A DNA stretch of 64,000 nucleotides from Hydractinia symbiolongicarpus (GCF_029227915.1 NC_079881.1:6698001-6762000), one strand, 5' to 3'. Shown: positions 1 through 12,755, numbered from the stretch's first letter. The notes: a model not told the origin generated them from the sequence alone. Numbers and translations are program-made.

Positions 1-16
1 ACTAGACCAACAGCCC
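1..16 (-). pseudogene. tRNA-Pro A element, 5' end only (cut by window edge)
   Basis: Only the acceptor 5' strand and part of the D arm are inside the window. The acceptor begins GGGCTGT, the type that pairs poorly in its neighbours, so the full copy is probably degenerate. Confidence 0.6.
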
Positions 17-623
17 ATAGGAATTGTCTAAAATATTTAGGGAACAACTTGTTCATGGTCTTACGTGAAATATCCATCATACCGAACACAAGAAATATTG
101 TTTTTTCGACAAAACATTCATAACATGAATGTTGAACATTATTTCTTGAATTTTCAAGTCAACCATGCAATCCAAGCCACGAAAAAGCTCAACCATGATA
201 TTTTTCAGCAATTGTCAGTTGATTGGTTACTACGCTTTACAGTAGAATATAGTCTTATGCACAAATTTGCGATAAGCAATTGGGCCTGTGTGGGAGTTTA
301 ACCTGCGGCATCTCGCACCAGAAGGGAGAATCATACTAATAGACCAACAGGCCAGGATATCATTGAAACCTGCGATTGTGTCATAATATGCAGAGAGGAT
401 TACTAAATATTTGTAGAAAAGGGGTTACAAATAGCTTCTTCGTGGGCAAGGCATGTAGACAAATCGGAGTGTAAAGTTGATTTGTAAAATTTTAAAGTAA
501 CATTTTCGAAACGAATCCGTAAAACAACTCTGTCAAGAATTCATTTCGAGAATCGTCATTCCAGAGATAGTAAATGCTTCACCAAAGATTATGACACTTA
601 CCAATTATGCATTGTTTTTAGTT

Positions 624-695
624 GGGCTTGTCCGGGAGTTGAATCCGGGACCTCTCGCACCCTAAGCGAGAATCATGCCACTAGACCAACAGGCC
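624..695 (-). pseudogene. tRNA-Pro(AGG) A element, two stem defects
   Basis: Anticodon arm CTCGC/GCGAG with loop TTAGGGT is intact and box A is intact. Acceptor pair 4:69 is C-A, and invariant G53 is A, which damages the start of box B. A marginal copy. Confidence 0.65.
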
Positions 696-1302
696 ATAGG
701 AATCGTCTAAAATATTTAGGAAACAATTTGTTCATGGTCTAACGTGAAATATCCATCACACCGAACACAAAAAATATTGTTTTTTCGACAAAACATTCAT
801 AACATAAATGTTGGACATTATTTCTTGAATTGTCAAGTCAACCATACAATCCAAGCCACGAAAAAGCTCAACCATAATATTTTTCAGCAATTGTCAGTTG
901 ATTGGTTACTACCCGTTACAGTAGAATATAGTCTCATGCACAAATTTGCGATAAGCAATTGGGCCTGTGCGGGAGTTTAACCTGCGACATCTCGCACCAG
1001 AAGCGAGAATCATACTAATAGACCAAGAGGCCAGGATTTCATTGAAACCTCCGATTGTGTCATTATATGCAGAGAGGATTACTGAATATCTGTAGGTAAG
1101 AGGTTACAAACAGATTCATCGTGGGAAATGCATATAGACAAATCGGAGTGTAACGTTGATTTGTGAAATTGTAAAGTATCATTTTCCAAACGAATCCATA
1201 AAACAACTCTGTCAACAAGTCATTGTGAGAATCGTCATTCCAGAGATAGTAAATGCTTCACCGAAGCTTATGACACTTACCAATTATGTGTGATTTGTAG
1301 TT

Positions 1303-1374
1303 GGGCCTGTCCGGGAGTTGAACCCGGGACCTCTCGCACCCTAAGCCAGAAACATGCCACTAGACCAATAGCCC
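1303..1374 (-). pseudogene. tRNA-Pro A element, degenerate acceptor
   Basis: Boxes A and B are readable and the anticodon position is AGG. Acceptor pairs 3:70 (G-G) and 6:67 (A-C) fail, and anticodon-stem pair 29:41 is G-G. Confidence 0.65.
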
Positions 1375-1969
1375 ATAGGAGTTGTCTAAAATATTTAGGG
1401 AACAACTTATCTATGATCTTACGTGAAATATCCATCACACAGAACACAAAAGATGTTGTTTTTTCTTCAAAACATTCATAACATGAATGTTGGATATTAT
1501 TTCTTGAATTGTCAAGTCAAAATACAAATCCAAACTCAACCAAATTATTTTTCAATAATTGTCAGTTGATTGGTTAATACACTATACAGTGGAATATAGT
1601 CTTAGGCAAAAATTTTCGATAAGCAATTGGGTCTTGCGGAAGTTTAACCTGCAACATCTCGCACCAGAAGCGAGAGTCATACTAATAGACCAACAGGCCA
1701 GGATATCATTGAAACCTCTGATTATATCATTATATGCAGAGAGGATTACTGAATATCTGTAGGTAAGAGGTTACAAATAGCTTCCTCGTGGGCAATGCAT
1801 ATAGACAAATCGGAGTGTAAAGTTGATTTGTAGAATTGTAAAGTAACATTTTCAAAACGAATCCATAAAACAACTCTGTCCAGAATTCATTTCGAGAATC
1901 GTCATTCCAGAGATAGTAAATGCTTCACCAAAGCTTATGACACTTACCAATTATGTATGATTTTTAGTT

Positions 1970-2041
1970 GGGCCTGTCCGGGAGTTGAAGCCGGGACCTT
2001 TCGCACCCTAAGCCAGAATCATGCCACTAGACCAACAGGCT
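1970..2041 (-). pseudogene. tRNA-Pro A element, degenerate
   Basis: First base is A (1:72 unpaired). T-stem pair 53:61 is C-C. Anticodon stem is broken at 27:43 and 29:41. Anticodon AGG is still visible. Confidence 0.65.
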
Positions 2042-2646
2042 ATAGGAATCGTTTAAAATATTTAGGAAACAACTTGTTCATGGTCTTACGTGAAATATCC
2101 ATCACACAACTCAAAAAATGTTGTTTTTTCTTCAAAACGAATATAACATAAATGTTGGTTATTATTTCTTGAATTGTCAAGTCAACCATGCAACCCAAGG
2201 CACGAAAAAGCTCAACCATCATATTTTTCAGCAATTGTCAGTTGATTAGTTACTACCCGTTACAGTAGAATATAGTCTTATGCACAAATTTGCGATAAGC
2301 AATTGCGCCTGTGCGGGAGTTTAACCTGCGACATCTCGCACCAGAAGCGAGAATCATACTAATAGACCAACAGGCCAGGATATCATTGAAACCTCTGATT
2401 GTGTCATTATATACAGAGACGATTACTGAATATTTGTAGGAAAGGGTTTACAAATAGCTTCCTCGTGGGCAATGCATTTAGACAAATCGGAGTGTGAAGA
2501 TGATTTGTAAAATTGTAAAGTAACATTTTCGAAACAAATCCGTAAAACAACTCTGTCAAGAAGTCATTTTGAGAATCGTCATTCCGGATATAGTAAATGC
2601 TTCACCGAAGCTTATGACACTTACCAATTATGTGTGATTTGTAGTT

Positions 2647-2718
2647 GGGTATCTCCGGGAGTTGAACCCTGGACCTCTCACCCCCTAAACCAGAAACATG
2701 CCACTAGACCAACAGCCC
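2647..2718 (-). pseudogene. tRNA-Pro A element, strongly degenerate
   Basis: The 3' acceptor strand no longer pairs with the 5' strand. The anticodon stem and T stem carry further substitutions. It is recognised by its position in the repeat and by the remaining D arm and T loop. Confidence 0.6.
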
Positions 2719-3325
2719 ATAGGAATTGTCTAAAATATTTAGGGAACAACTTGTTCATGGTCTTACGTGAGATATCCATCATACCGAACACAAGAAATAT
2801 TGTTTTTTCGACAAAACATTCATAACATGAATGTTGAACATTATTTCTTGAATTTTCAAGTCAACCATGCAATCCAAGCCACGAAAAAGCTCAACCATGA
2901 TATTTTTCAGCAATTGTCAGTTGATTGGTTACTACGCTTTACAGTAGAATATAGTCTTATGCACAAATTTGCGATAAGCAATTGGGCCTGTGTGAGAGTT
3001 TAACCTGCGGCATCTCGCACCAGAAGGGAGAATCATACTAATAGACCAACAGGCCAGGATATCATTGAAACCTGCGATTGTGTCATAATATGCAGAGAGG
3101 ATTACTAAATATTTGTAGAAAAGGGGTTACAAATAGCTTCTTCGTGGGCAAGGCATGTAGACAAATCGGAGTGTAAAGTTGATTTGTAAAATTTTAAAGT
3201 AACATTTTCGAAACGAATCCGTAAAACAACTCTGTCAAGAATTCATTTCGAGAATCGTCATTCCAGAGATAGTAAATGCTTCACCAAAGATTATGACACT
3301 TACCAATTATGCATTGTTTTTAGTT

Positions 3326-3397
3326 GGGCTTGTCCGGGAGTTGAACCCGGGACCTCTCGCACCCTAAGCGAGAATCATGCCACTAGACCATCAGGCC
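3326..3397 (-). pseudogene. tRNA-Pro(AGG) A element, acceptor damaged only
   Basis: D, anticodon and T arms match the consensus and both promoter boxes are intact. Acceptor pairs 4:69 (C-A) and 7:66 (A-A) are broken. Possibly transcribed, but doubtful as a working tRNA. Confidence 0.6.
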
Positions 3398-4002
3398 ATA
3401 GGAAACGTCTAAAATATTTAGCCAACAACTTGTTCATGGTCTTACGTGAAATATCCATCACACAACACAAAAAATGTTGTTTTTTCTTCAAAACAATCAT
3501 AACATGAATGTTGGATATTATTTCTTGAATTGTCAAGTCAATCATACAATCCAAGCCACGAAAAAGCTCAACCATAATATCTTTCAGCAATTGTCAGTTG
3601 ATTGGTTACTACCCGTTACAGTAGAATATAGTCTTATGCACAAATTTGCGATAAGCAATTGGACCTGTGCGGGAGTTTAACCTGCAACATCTCGCACCAG
3701 AAGCGAGAATCATACTAATAGACCAAGAGGCCAGGATATCATTGAAACCTCCGATTATGTCATTATATGCAGAGAGGATTACTGAATATCTGTAGGTAAG
3801 AGGTTACAAACTGATTCATCGTGGGAAATGCATATAGACAAATCGGAGTGTAACGGTGATTTGTGAAATTGTAAGGAACCATTTTCAAAACCAATCCATA
3901 AAACAACTCTGGAAAGAATTAATTTCGAGAATAGTCATTCCAGAGATAGTAAATGCTTCACCGAAGCTTATGACACTTACCAATTATGTGTGATTTGCAG
4001 TT

Positions 4003-4074
4003 GGGCCTGTCCGGGAGTTGAACCCGGGACCTCTCGCTCCCTAAGCGAGTATCATGCCACTAGACCAACAGGCC
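4003..4074 (-). tRNA. tRNA-Pro(AGG), near consensus
   Basis: All four stems pair fully. It differs from the consensus only at position 38 (A for T, in the anticodon loop) and at linker base 26. Boxes A and B are intact. Likely competent. Confidence 0.8.
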
Positions 4075-4681
4075 ATAGGAATCGTCTAAAATATTTAGGA
4101 AACAACTTGTTCATGGTCTAACGTGAAATATCCATCACACCGAACACAAAAAATATTGTTTTTTCGACAAAACATTCATAACATAAATGTTGGACATTAT
4201 TTCTTGAATTTTTAAATCAACCATACAATCCAAGCCACGAAAAAGCTCAACCATAATATTTTTCAGCAATTGTCAGTTGATTGGTTACTACCCGTTACAG
4301 TAGAATATAGTCTTATGCACAAATTTGCGATAAGCAATTGGACCTGTGCGGGAGTTTAACCTGCAACATCTCGCACCAGAAGCGAGAATCATACTAATAG
4401 ACCAAGAGGCCAGGATATCATTGAAACCTCCGATTATGTCATTATATGCAGAAAGGATTACTGAATATCTGTAGGTAAGAGGTTACAAACAGATTCATCG
4501 TGGGAAATGCATATAGACAAATCGGAGTGTAACGTTGATTTGTGAAATTGTAAGGAACCATTTTCAAAACCAATCCGTAAAACAACTCTGGAAAGAATTA
4601 ATTTCGAGAATAGTCATTCCAGAGATAGTAAATGCTTCACCGAAGCTTATGACACTTACCAATTATGTGTGATTTGCAGTA

Positions 4682-4753
4682 GGGCCTGTCCGGGAGTTGA
4701 ACCCGGGACCTCTCGCACCCTAAGCGAGAATCATGCCACTAGACCAACAGGCC
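4682..4753 (-). tRNA. tRNA-Pro(AGG), consensus copy
   Basis: A complete 72-nt cloverleaf: acceptor GGCCTGT/ACAGGCC, anticodon stem CTCGC/GCGAG with loop TTAGGGT (A34 G35 G36, reads CCU), T stem CCGGG/CCCGG with loop TTCAACT, discriminator C73. Box A is TGGTCTAGTGG and box B is GGTTCAACTCC, both fitting the Pol III consensus. No intron and no encoded CCA. The nearest T4 on the sense strand lies about 100 nt past the 3' end, unusually far for a terminator. Confidence 0.93.
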
Positions 4754-5360
4754 ATAGGAATCGTCTAAAATATTTAGGAAACAACTTGTTCATGGTCTAA
4801 TGTGAAATATCCATCATACCGAACACAAAAAATATTGTTTTTTCGACAAAACATTCATAACATAAATGTTGGACATTATTTCTTGAATTGTCAAGTCAAC
4901 CATACAATCCAAGCCACGAAAAAGCTCAACCATAATATTTTTCAGCAATTGTCAGTTGATTGGTTACTACCCGTTACAGTAGAATATAGTCTCATGCACA
5001 AATTTGCGATAAGCAATTGGGCCTGTGCGGGAGTTTAACCTGCGACATCTCGCACCAGAAGCGAGAATCATACTAATAGACCAAGAGGCCAGGATTTCAT
5101 TGAAACCTCCGATTGTGTCATTATATGCAGAGAGGATTACTGAATATCTGTAGGTAAGAGGTTACAAACAGATTCATCGTGGGAAATGCATATAGACAAA
5201 TCGGAGTGTAACGTTGATTTGTGAAATTGTAAAGTATCATTTTCCAAACGAATCCATAAAACAACTCTGGAAAGAATTAATTTCGAGAATATTCATTCCA
5301 GAGATAGTAAATGCTTCACCGAAGCTTATGACACTTACCAATTATGTGTGATTTGCAGTT

Positions 5361-5432
5361 GGGCCTGTCCGGGAGTTGAACCCGGGACCTCTCGCTCCCT
5401 AAGCGAGTATCATGCCACTAGACCAACAGGCC
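5361..5432 (-). tRNA. tRNA-Pro(AGG), near consensus
   Basis: Carries the same two loop/linker changes as the copy at 4003, 1358 bp away (position 38 A, position 26 A). Both copies therefore descend from one duplicated two-unit block. Stems and boxes are intact. Confidence 0.8.
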
Positions 5433-6039
5433 ATAGGAATCGTCTAAAATATTTAGGAAACAACTTGTTCATGGTCTAACGTGAAATATCCATCACACCG
5501 AACACAAAAAATATTGTTTTTTCGACAAAAAATTCATAACATAAATGTTGGACATTATTTCTTGAATTTTTAAATCAACCATACAATCCAAGCCACGAAA
5601 AAGCTCAACCATAATATTTTTCAGCAATTGTCAGTTGATTGGTTACTACCCGTTACAGTAGAATATAGTCTTATGCACAAATTTGCGATAAGCAATTGGA
5701 CCTGTGCCGGAGTTTAACCTGCAACATCTCGCACCAGAAGCGAGAATCATACTAATAGACCAAGAGGCCAGGATATCATTGAAACCTCCGATTATGTCAT
5801 TATATGCAGAGAGGATTACTGAATATCTGTAGGTAAGAGGTTACAAACAGATTCATCGTGGGAAATGCATATAGACAAATCGGAGTGTAACGTTGATTTG
5901 TGAAATTGTAAGGAACCATTTTCAAAACCAATCCGTAAAACAACTCTGGAAAGAATTAATTTCGAGAATAGTCATTCCAGAGATAGTAAATGCTTTACCG
6001 AAGCTTATGACACTTACCAATTATGTGTGATTTGCAGTA

Positions 6040-6111
6040 GGGCCTGTCCGGGAGTTGAACCCGGGACCTCTCGCACCCTAAGCGAGAATCATGCCACTAG
6101 ACCAACAGGCC
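6040..6111 (-). tRNA. tRNA-Pro(AGG), consensus copy
   Basis: Identical to the consensus tRNA at 4682, and 1358 bp from it, matching the two-unit period seen in this part of the array. All stems pair and both promoter boxes are intact. Confidence 0.93.
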
Positions 6112-6718
6112 ATAGGAATCGTCTAAAATATTTAGGAAACAACTTGTTCATGGTCTAATGTGAAATATCCATCACACCGAACACAAAAAATATTGTTTTT
6201 TCGACAAAACATTCATAACATAAATGTTGGACATTATTTCTTGAATTGTCAAGTCAACCATACAATCCAAGCCAAGAAAAAGCTCAACCATAATATTTTT
6301 CAGCAATTGTCAGTTGATTGGTTACTACCCGTTACAGTAGAATATAGTCTCATGCACAAATTTGCGATAAGCAATTAGGCCTGTGTGGGAGTTTAACCTG
6401 CGTCATCTCGCACCAAAAACGAGAATCATACTAATAGACCAACATGCCAGGATATCATTGAAACCTGCGATTGTGTCATTATATGCAGAGAGGATCACTG
6501 AGTATTTGTAGAAAAGGGGTTACAAATAGCTTCCTCGTGGGCAATGCATATAGACAAATCGGCGTGTAAAGTTGATTTGTGAAATTGTAAAGTATCATTT
6601 TCAAAACGAATCCAAAAAAAAACTCTGTCAAGAATTAATTTCGAAAATTGTCATTCCAGAGATAGTAAATGCTTCACCAAAGCTTATGACACTTACCAAT
6701 TATGTGTGATTTGCAGTT

Positions 6719-6790
6719 GGGACTGTCCGGGAGTTGAACGCGGGACCTCTAGCACCCTAAGTGAGAATCATGCCACAAGACCAACAGGCC
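6719..6790 (-). pseudogene. tRNA-Pro A element, degenerate
   Basis: Acceptor 3:70 (C-T), T-stem 52:62 (C-C) and two anticodon-stem pairs are broken. The D-loop A14 region is also altered. The loop still reads AGG. Confidence 0.65.
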
Positions 6791-7393
6791 ATAGGAATCG
6801 TCTAAAATATTTAGGCAACAACTTGTTCATAGTCTAACGTGAAATATCCATCACACAACACAAAAAATGTTGTTTTTTCTTCAAAACAAACATAACATGA
6901 ATGTTGAATATTATTTCTTGAATTGTCAATCATCCATACAATCCAAGGCACGAAAAAACTCAACCATAATATGTTTCAGCAATTGTCAGTTGATTGGTTA
7001 TTACACTTTACAGTAGAATATAGTCTTAGGCAAAAATTTGCGATAAGTAATTGGGTCTTGCAGGAGTTTAACCTGCAACATCTCGCACCAGAAGCGAGAG
7101 TCATACTAATAGACCAACAGGCCAGGATTTCATTGAAACCTCTGATTATATCATTATATGCAGAGAGGATTACTGAATATCTGTAGGTAAGAGGTTATAA
7201 ACAGCTTCATCGTGGGAAATGCATATAGACAAATCGGAGTGTAACGTTGATTTGTGAAATTGTAAAGTATCATTTTCAAAACGAATCCATAACACAACAC
7301 TGTCAAGAATTAATTTGGAGAATAGTCATTCCAGAGATAGTAAATGCATTACCGAAGCTTATGACACTTACGAATTATGTGTGATTTGCAGTT

Positions 7394-7465
7394 GGGACTG
7401 TCCGGGAGTTGAACCTGGGACCTCTCGCACCCTAAGCGAGAATCATGCCACTAGACCAACAGGCC
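7394..7465 (-). pseudogene. tRNA-Pro(AGG) A element, two mismatches
   Basis: Boxes, D arm and anticodon arm are intact. Acceptor 3:70 is C-T and T-stem 51:63 is A-C. It could still be transcribed; I class it as a probable pseudogene. Confidence 0.55.
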
Positions 7466-8058
7466 ATAGGAATCGTCTAAAATATTTAGGGAACAACTTG
7501 TTCATGGTCTTACGTTAAATATCCATCACACAACACAAAAAATGTTGTTTTTTCTTCAAAACATTCATAACATGAATGTTGGATATTATTTCTTGAATTG
7601 TCAAGTCAAAATACAAATCCAAGCTCAACCAAAATATCTTCCAGCAATTGTCAGTTGATTGGTTGTTACACTATACAGTAGAATATAGTCTTAGGCAAAA
7701 TTTTTCGATAAGCAATTGGGTCTTGCGGGAGTTTAACCTGCAACATCTCGCATCAGAAACGAGAGTCATACTAATAGACCAACAGGCCAGGATATCATTG
7801 AAACCTCTGATTATATCATTATATGCAGAGAGGATTACTGAATATCTGTAGGTAAGAGGTTACAAATAGCTTCCTCGTGGGCAATGCATATAGACAAATT
7901 GGAGTGTGAAGATGATTTGTAAAATTGTAAAGTAACATTTTTGAAACAAATCCGTAAAACAACTCTGTCCAGAATTCATTTCGAGATTCGTCATTCCAGA
8001 GATAGTAAATGCTTCATCGAAGCTTATGACACTTACCAATTATGTATGGTTTTTAGTT

Positions 8059-8130
8059 GGGCCTGTCCGGGAGTTGAATCCGGTACCTCTCGCACCCTAA
8101 GCCAGAATCATGCCACTAGACCAACAGGCT
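8059..8130 (-). pseudogene. tRNA-Pro A element, degenerate
   Basis: 1:72 is A-C, G53 is A, and anticodon-stem 29:41 is G-G. Closely related to the copy at 1970. Confidence 0.65.
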
Positions 8131-8735
8131 ATAGGAATAGTTTAAAATATTTAGGCAACAACTTGTTCATGGTCTTACGTGAAATATCCATCACACAACA
8201 CAAAAAATGTTGTTTTTTCTTCAAAACAAACATAACATGAATATTGGTTATTATTTCGTCAATTGTCAAGTCAACCATGCAATTCAAGGCACGAAAAAGC
8301 TCAATCATAATATTTTTCAGCAATTGTCAGTTGATTGGTTACTACCCGTTACAGTAGAATATAGTCTTATGAACAAATTTGCGATAAGCAATTGCGCCTG
8401 TGCGGGAGTTTAACCTGCGACATCTCGCACCAGAAGCGAAAATTATACTAATAGACCAACAGGCCAGGATATCATTGAAACCTCCGATTGTGTCATTATA
8501 TGCAGAGACGATTACGGAATATTTGTAGGAAAGGGGTTACAAATAGCTTCCTCGTGGGCAATGCATATAGACAAATCGGAGTGTAAAGTTGATTTTTAAA
8601 AATGTAAAGTAACATTTTCGAAATGAATCCGTAAAACAACTCTGTCAAGAATTCATTTCGAGAATCGTCATTCCAGATATATTAAATGCTTCACCGAAGC
8701 TTATGACACTTACCAATTATGCATGGTTTTTAGTT

Positions 8736-8807
8736 GGGCCTGTCCGGGAGTTGAACCCGGGACCTCTGGCACCCTAATTCAGAAACATGCCACTAAACCA
8801 ACAGCCC
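8736..8807 (-). pseudogene. tRNA-Pro A element, degenerate
   Basis: T arm matches the consensus, but anticodon-stem pairs 30:40 and 31:39 are lost, acceptor 3:70 is G-G, and box A has a C-to-T change. Confidence 0.65.
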
Positions 8808-9402
8808 ATAGGAGTCGTCTAAAATATTTAGGGAACAACTTATTCATGGTCTCACGTGAAATATCCATCACACGGAACACAAAAAATGTTGTTTTTTCTT
8901 CAAAACATTCATAACATGAATGTTAGATATTATTTCTTGAATTGTCAAGTCAAAATACAAATCCAACCTCAACCAAAATATTTTTCAACAATTGTCAGTT
9001 GATTGGTTAATACACTATACAGTGGAATATAGTCTTAGGCAAAAATTTTCGATAAGCAATTGGGTCTTGCGGGAGTTTAACCTGCAACATCTCGCACCAG
9101 AAGCGAGAGTCATACTAATAGACCAACAGGCCAGGATATCATTGAAACCACTGATTATATCATTATATGCAGAGAGGATTACTGAATATCTTTAGGTAAG
9201 AGGTTACAAATAGCTTCCTCGTGGGCAATGCATATAGACAAATCGGAATGTAAAGTTGATTTGTAGAATTGTAAAGTAACATTTTCAAAACGAATCCATA
9301 AAACAACTCTGTCCAGAATTCATTTCGAGAATCGTCATTCCAGAGATAGTAAATGCTTCACCAAAGCTTATGACACTTACCAATTATGTATGATTTTTAT
9401 TT

Positions 9403-9474
9403 GGGCCTGTCCGGGAGTTGAACCCGGGACCTCTCGCACCCTAAGCCAGAATCATGGCACTAGACCAACAGGCT
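9403..9474 (-). pseudogene. tRNA-Pro(AGG) A element, two mismatches
   Basis: T arm and box B are intact. 1:72 is A-C and 29:41 is G-G. The D loop reads GTGCCAT, so G19 is lost. Confidence 0.6.
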
Positions 9475-10080
9475 ATAGGAATCGTTTAAAATATTTAGGC
9501 AACAACTTGTTCATGGTCTTACGTGAAATATCCATCACACAACACAAAAAATGTTGTTTTTTCTTCAAAACGAACATAACATGAATGTTGGTTATTATTT
9601 CTTGAATTGTCAAGTCAACCATGCAACCCAAGGCACGAAAAAGCTCAACCATAATATTTTTTAGCAATTGTCAGTTGATTGGTTACTACCCGTTACAGTA
9701 GAATATAGTCATGACGCACAAATTTGCGATAAGCAATTGCGCCTGTGCGGGAGTTTAACCTGCGACATCTGGCACCAGAAGCGAGAATCATACTAATAGA
9801 CCAACAGGCCAGGATATCATTGAAACCTCCCATTGTGTCATTATATGCAGAGACGATTACTGAATATTTTTAGGAAAGGTGTTACAAATAGCTTCCTCGT
9901 GGGCAATGCATTTAGACAAATCGGAGTGTGAAGATGATTTGTAAAATTGTAAAGTAACATTTTTGAAGCAAATCCGTAAAACAACTCTTTCAAGAAGTCA
10001 TTTTGAGAATCGTCATTCTGGAGATAGTAAATGCTTCACCGAAGCTTAAGACACTTACCAATTATGTGTGATTTGTAGTT

Positions 10081-10152
10081 GGGCTTGTCCGGGAGTTAAA
10101 CCCGGGACCTCTCGCACCCTAAGACAGAAACATGCCACTAGACCAACAGCCC
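10081..10152 (-). pseudogene. tRNA-Pro A element, C56-lost class
   Basis: First of the block II class: the T loop reads TTTAACT, losing C56 and box B. Acceptor 3:70 and 4:69 are unpaired, and the anticodon stem is broken at 29:41 and 30:40. Confidence 0.7.
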
Positions 10153-10747
10153 ATCGGAATCGTCTAAAATATTTAGGCAACAACTTATTCATGGTCTTAC
10201 GTGAAATATCCATCACACAGAACACAAAAAGTGTTGTTTTTTCTTCAAAACATTCATAACATGAATGTTGGATATTATTTCTTGAATTGTCAAGTCAAAA
10301 TACAAATCCAAGCTCAACCAAAATATTTTTCAGCAATTGTCAGTTGATTGATTATTACACTTTACAGTAGAATATAGTCTTAGGCAAAATTTTTCGGTAA
10401 GCAATTGGGTCTTGCGGAAGTTTAACTTGCAACATCTCGCACCAGAAGCAAGAGTCATACTAATAGACCAACAGTCCAGGATATCATTGAAACCGCTGAT
10501 TATATCATTTTATGCAGAGAGTATTACTGAATATCTGTAGAAAAGTGTTTACAAATGGTTTTCTCGTGGGCAATGGATATAGACAAATCGGAATGTAAAG
10601 TTGATTTCTAAAATGGTAAAGTAACATCTTTGAATCAAATCCGTAAAACAACTCTGTCAAGAAGTCATTGTGAGAATCGTCATTCCGGAGATAGTAAATG
10701 CTTCCCCGAAGCTTATGACACTTACCAATTATGTGTGATTTGTAGTT

Positions 10748-10819
10748 GGGCTTGTCCGGGAGTTAAACCCGGGACCTCTCGCACCCTAAGCCAGAAACAT
10801 GCCACTAGACCAACAGCCC
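10748..10819 (-). pseudogene. tRNA-Pro A element, C56-lost class
   Basis: C56 is T. The acceptor fails at 3:70 and 4:69. The anticodon stem is broken only at 29:41. Near copies sit at 13422 and 17099. Confidence 0.7.
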
Positions 10820-11083
10820 ATAGGAATCGTCTAAAATATTTAGCCAAAAATTTGTTCACGGTCTTACGTGAAATATCCACCAAACAACACAAAAAATGTT
10901 GTTTTTTCTTCAAGACAATCATAACATGAATGTTGGATATTATTTCTTGAATTGTCAAGTCAACTGTAACAATCCAAGCCACGAAAAAGCTCAACCATAA
11001 TATTTTTCATCAATTGTCAGTTGATTGATTAATACCCATTACAGTAGAATATAGTCTTATGCACAAATTTGCGATAAGCAATT

Positions 11084-11155
11084 GGACCTGTGCGGGAGTT
11101 TAACCCGCGACCTCTGGCACCCTATACCAGAAACATGCCACTAGACCAACAGCCC
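11084..11155 (-). pseudogene. hybrid B/A tRNA-like element followed by A spacer
   Basis: The 3' part is B-like (T loop TTAAACT) and the 5' part is A-like. T stem GCGGG/CCCGC and anticodon loop ATAGGGT pair well. It sits between two A-type spacers, so the B half-unit is missing here. Confidence 0.7.
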
Positions 11156-11409
11156 ATAGGAGTCGTCTAAAATATTTAGGGAACAACTTATTCATGGTCT
11201 CACGTGAAATATCCATCACACAGAACACAAAAAATGTTGTTTTTTCTTCAAAACATCCATAACATGAATGTTAGATATAATTTCTTGAATTGTCAAGTCA
11301 AAATACAAATCCAAGCTCAACCATAATATTTTTCATCAATTGTCAGTTGATTGGTTAATACCCATTACAGTAGAATATAGTCTTATGCACAAATTTGCGA
11401 TAAGCAATT

Positions 11410-11481
11410 GGACCTGTGCGGGAGTTTAACCCGCGACCTCTGGCACCCTAAGCAAGAAACATGCCACTAGACCAACAGCCC
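11410..11481 (-). pseudogene. hybrid B/A tRNA-like element
   Basis: 326 bp after the previous hybrid, with the same B-like T arm and A-like 5' half. Anticodon stem CTTGC/GCCAG is imperfect. Confidence 0.7.
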
Positions 11482-12075
11482 ATAGGAGTCGTCTAAAATA
11501 TTTAGGGAACAACTTATTCATGGTCTCACGTGAAATATCCATCACACAGAACACAAAAAATGTTGTTTTTTCTTCAAAACATTCATAACATGAATGTTAG
11601 ATATTATTTCTTGAATTGTCAATTCAAAATACAAATCCAAGCTCAACCAAAATATTTTTCAACAATTGTCAGTTGATTGGTTATTACACTATACAGTGGA
11701 ATATAGTCTTAGGCAAAATTTTCGATAAGCAATTGGGTCTTGCAGGAGTTTAACCTGCAACATCTCGCACCAGAAGCCAGAGTCATACTAATAGACCAAC
11801 AGGCCAGGATATCATTGAAACCTCTGATTATATCATTATATGCAGAGAGGATTACTGAATATCTGTAGGTAAGAGGTTACAAATAGCTTCCTCGTGGGCA
11901 ATGCATATAGACAAATCGGAGAGTAAAGTTGATTTGTAGAATTGTAAAGTAACATTTTCAAAACGAATCCATAAAACAACTCTGTCCAGAATTCATTTCG
12001 AGAATCGTCATTCCGGAGATAGTAAATGCTTCACCGAAGCTTAAGACACTTACCAATTATGTGTGATTTGTAGTT

Positions 12076-12147
12076 GGGCTTGTCCGGGAGTTAAACCCGG
12101 GACCTCTCGCACCCTAAGACAGAAACATGCCACTAGACCAACAGCCC
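12076..12147 (-). pseudogene. tRNA-Pro A element, C56-lost class
   Basis: Same defects as 10081 (C56 to T, acceptor 3:70 and 4:69, anticodon stem CTGTC/GCGAG). It begins a segment that recurs at 15077 and 19421. Confidence 0.7.
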
Positions 12148-12755
12148 ATAGGAGTCGTCTAAAATATTTAGGGAACAACTTATTCATGGTCTTACGTGAA
12201 ATATCCATCACACAGAACACAAAAAATGTTGTTTTTTCTTCAAAACGAACATAACATGAATGTTGCTTATTATTTCTTGAATTGTCAAGTCAACCATGCA
12301 ACCCAAGGCACGAAAAAGCTCAACCATAATATTTTTCAGCAATTGTCAGTTGATTGGTTACTACCCGTTACAGTAGAATATAGTCATGATGCACAAACTT
12401 GCGATAAGCAATTGCGCCTGTGCGGGAGTTTAACCTGCGACATCTCGCACCAGAAGCAAGAATCATACTAATAGACCAACAGGCCAGGATATCATTGAAA
12501 CCTCCCATTGTGTCATTATATGCAGAGACGATTACTGAATATTTGTAGGAAAGGGGTTACAAATAGCTTCCTCGTGGGCAATGCATTAAGACGAATCGGA
12601 GTGTGAAGATGATTGGTAAAATTGTAAAGTAAAATTTTTGAAACAAATCCGTAAAGCAACTCTTTCAAGAAGTCATTTTGAGAATCGTCATTCCGGAGAT
12701 AGTAAATGCTTCACCAAAGCTTAAGACACTTACCAATTATGTGTGATTTGTAGTT

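Larger units (their letters stand above)
1..10080 (-). repeat. tRNA-Pro satellite array, block I (about 678-bp units)
   Basis: About 15 head-to-tail units. Each has an A element (listed separately) and a B element (tRNA-Pro-derived pseudogene) on the minus strand. B elements lie at 282-353, 961-1032, 1629-1699, 2305-2376, 2984-3055, 3661-3732, 4340-4411, 5019-5090, 5698-5769, 6377-6448, 7053-7123, 7718-7788, 8394-8465, 9062-9132 and 9739-9810. The copies at 1629, 7053, 7718 and 9062 are 71 nt, with a broken acceptor (3:70, 6:67 and 7:66 unpaired). The others are 72 nt. All B copies have A in place of C56 in the T loop. The spacers between elements hold no gene that I can support. Confidence 0.93.

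Noticed and set aside
282-353. B elements as functional tRNA-Gln(CUG)
   Set aside because: The anticodon bases fit, but the body is tRNA-Pro-derived, C56 is lost in every copy, the D-loop GG is lost in nearly all, and the T stem is mispaired at 51:63.
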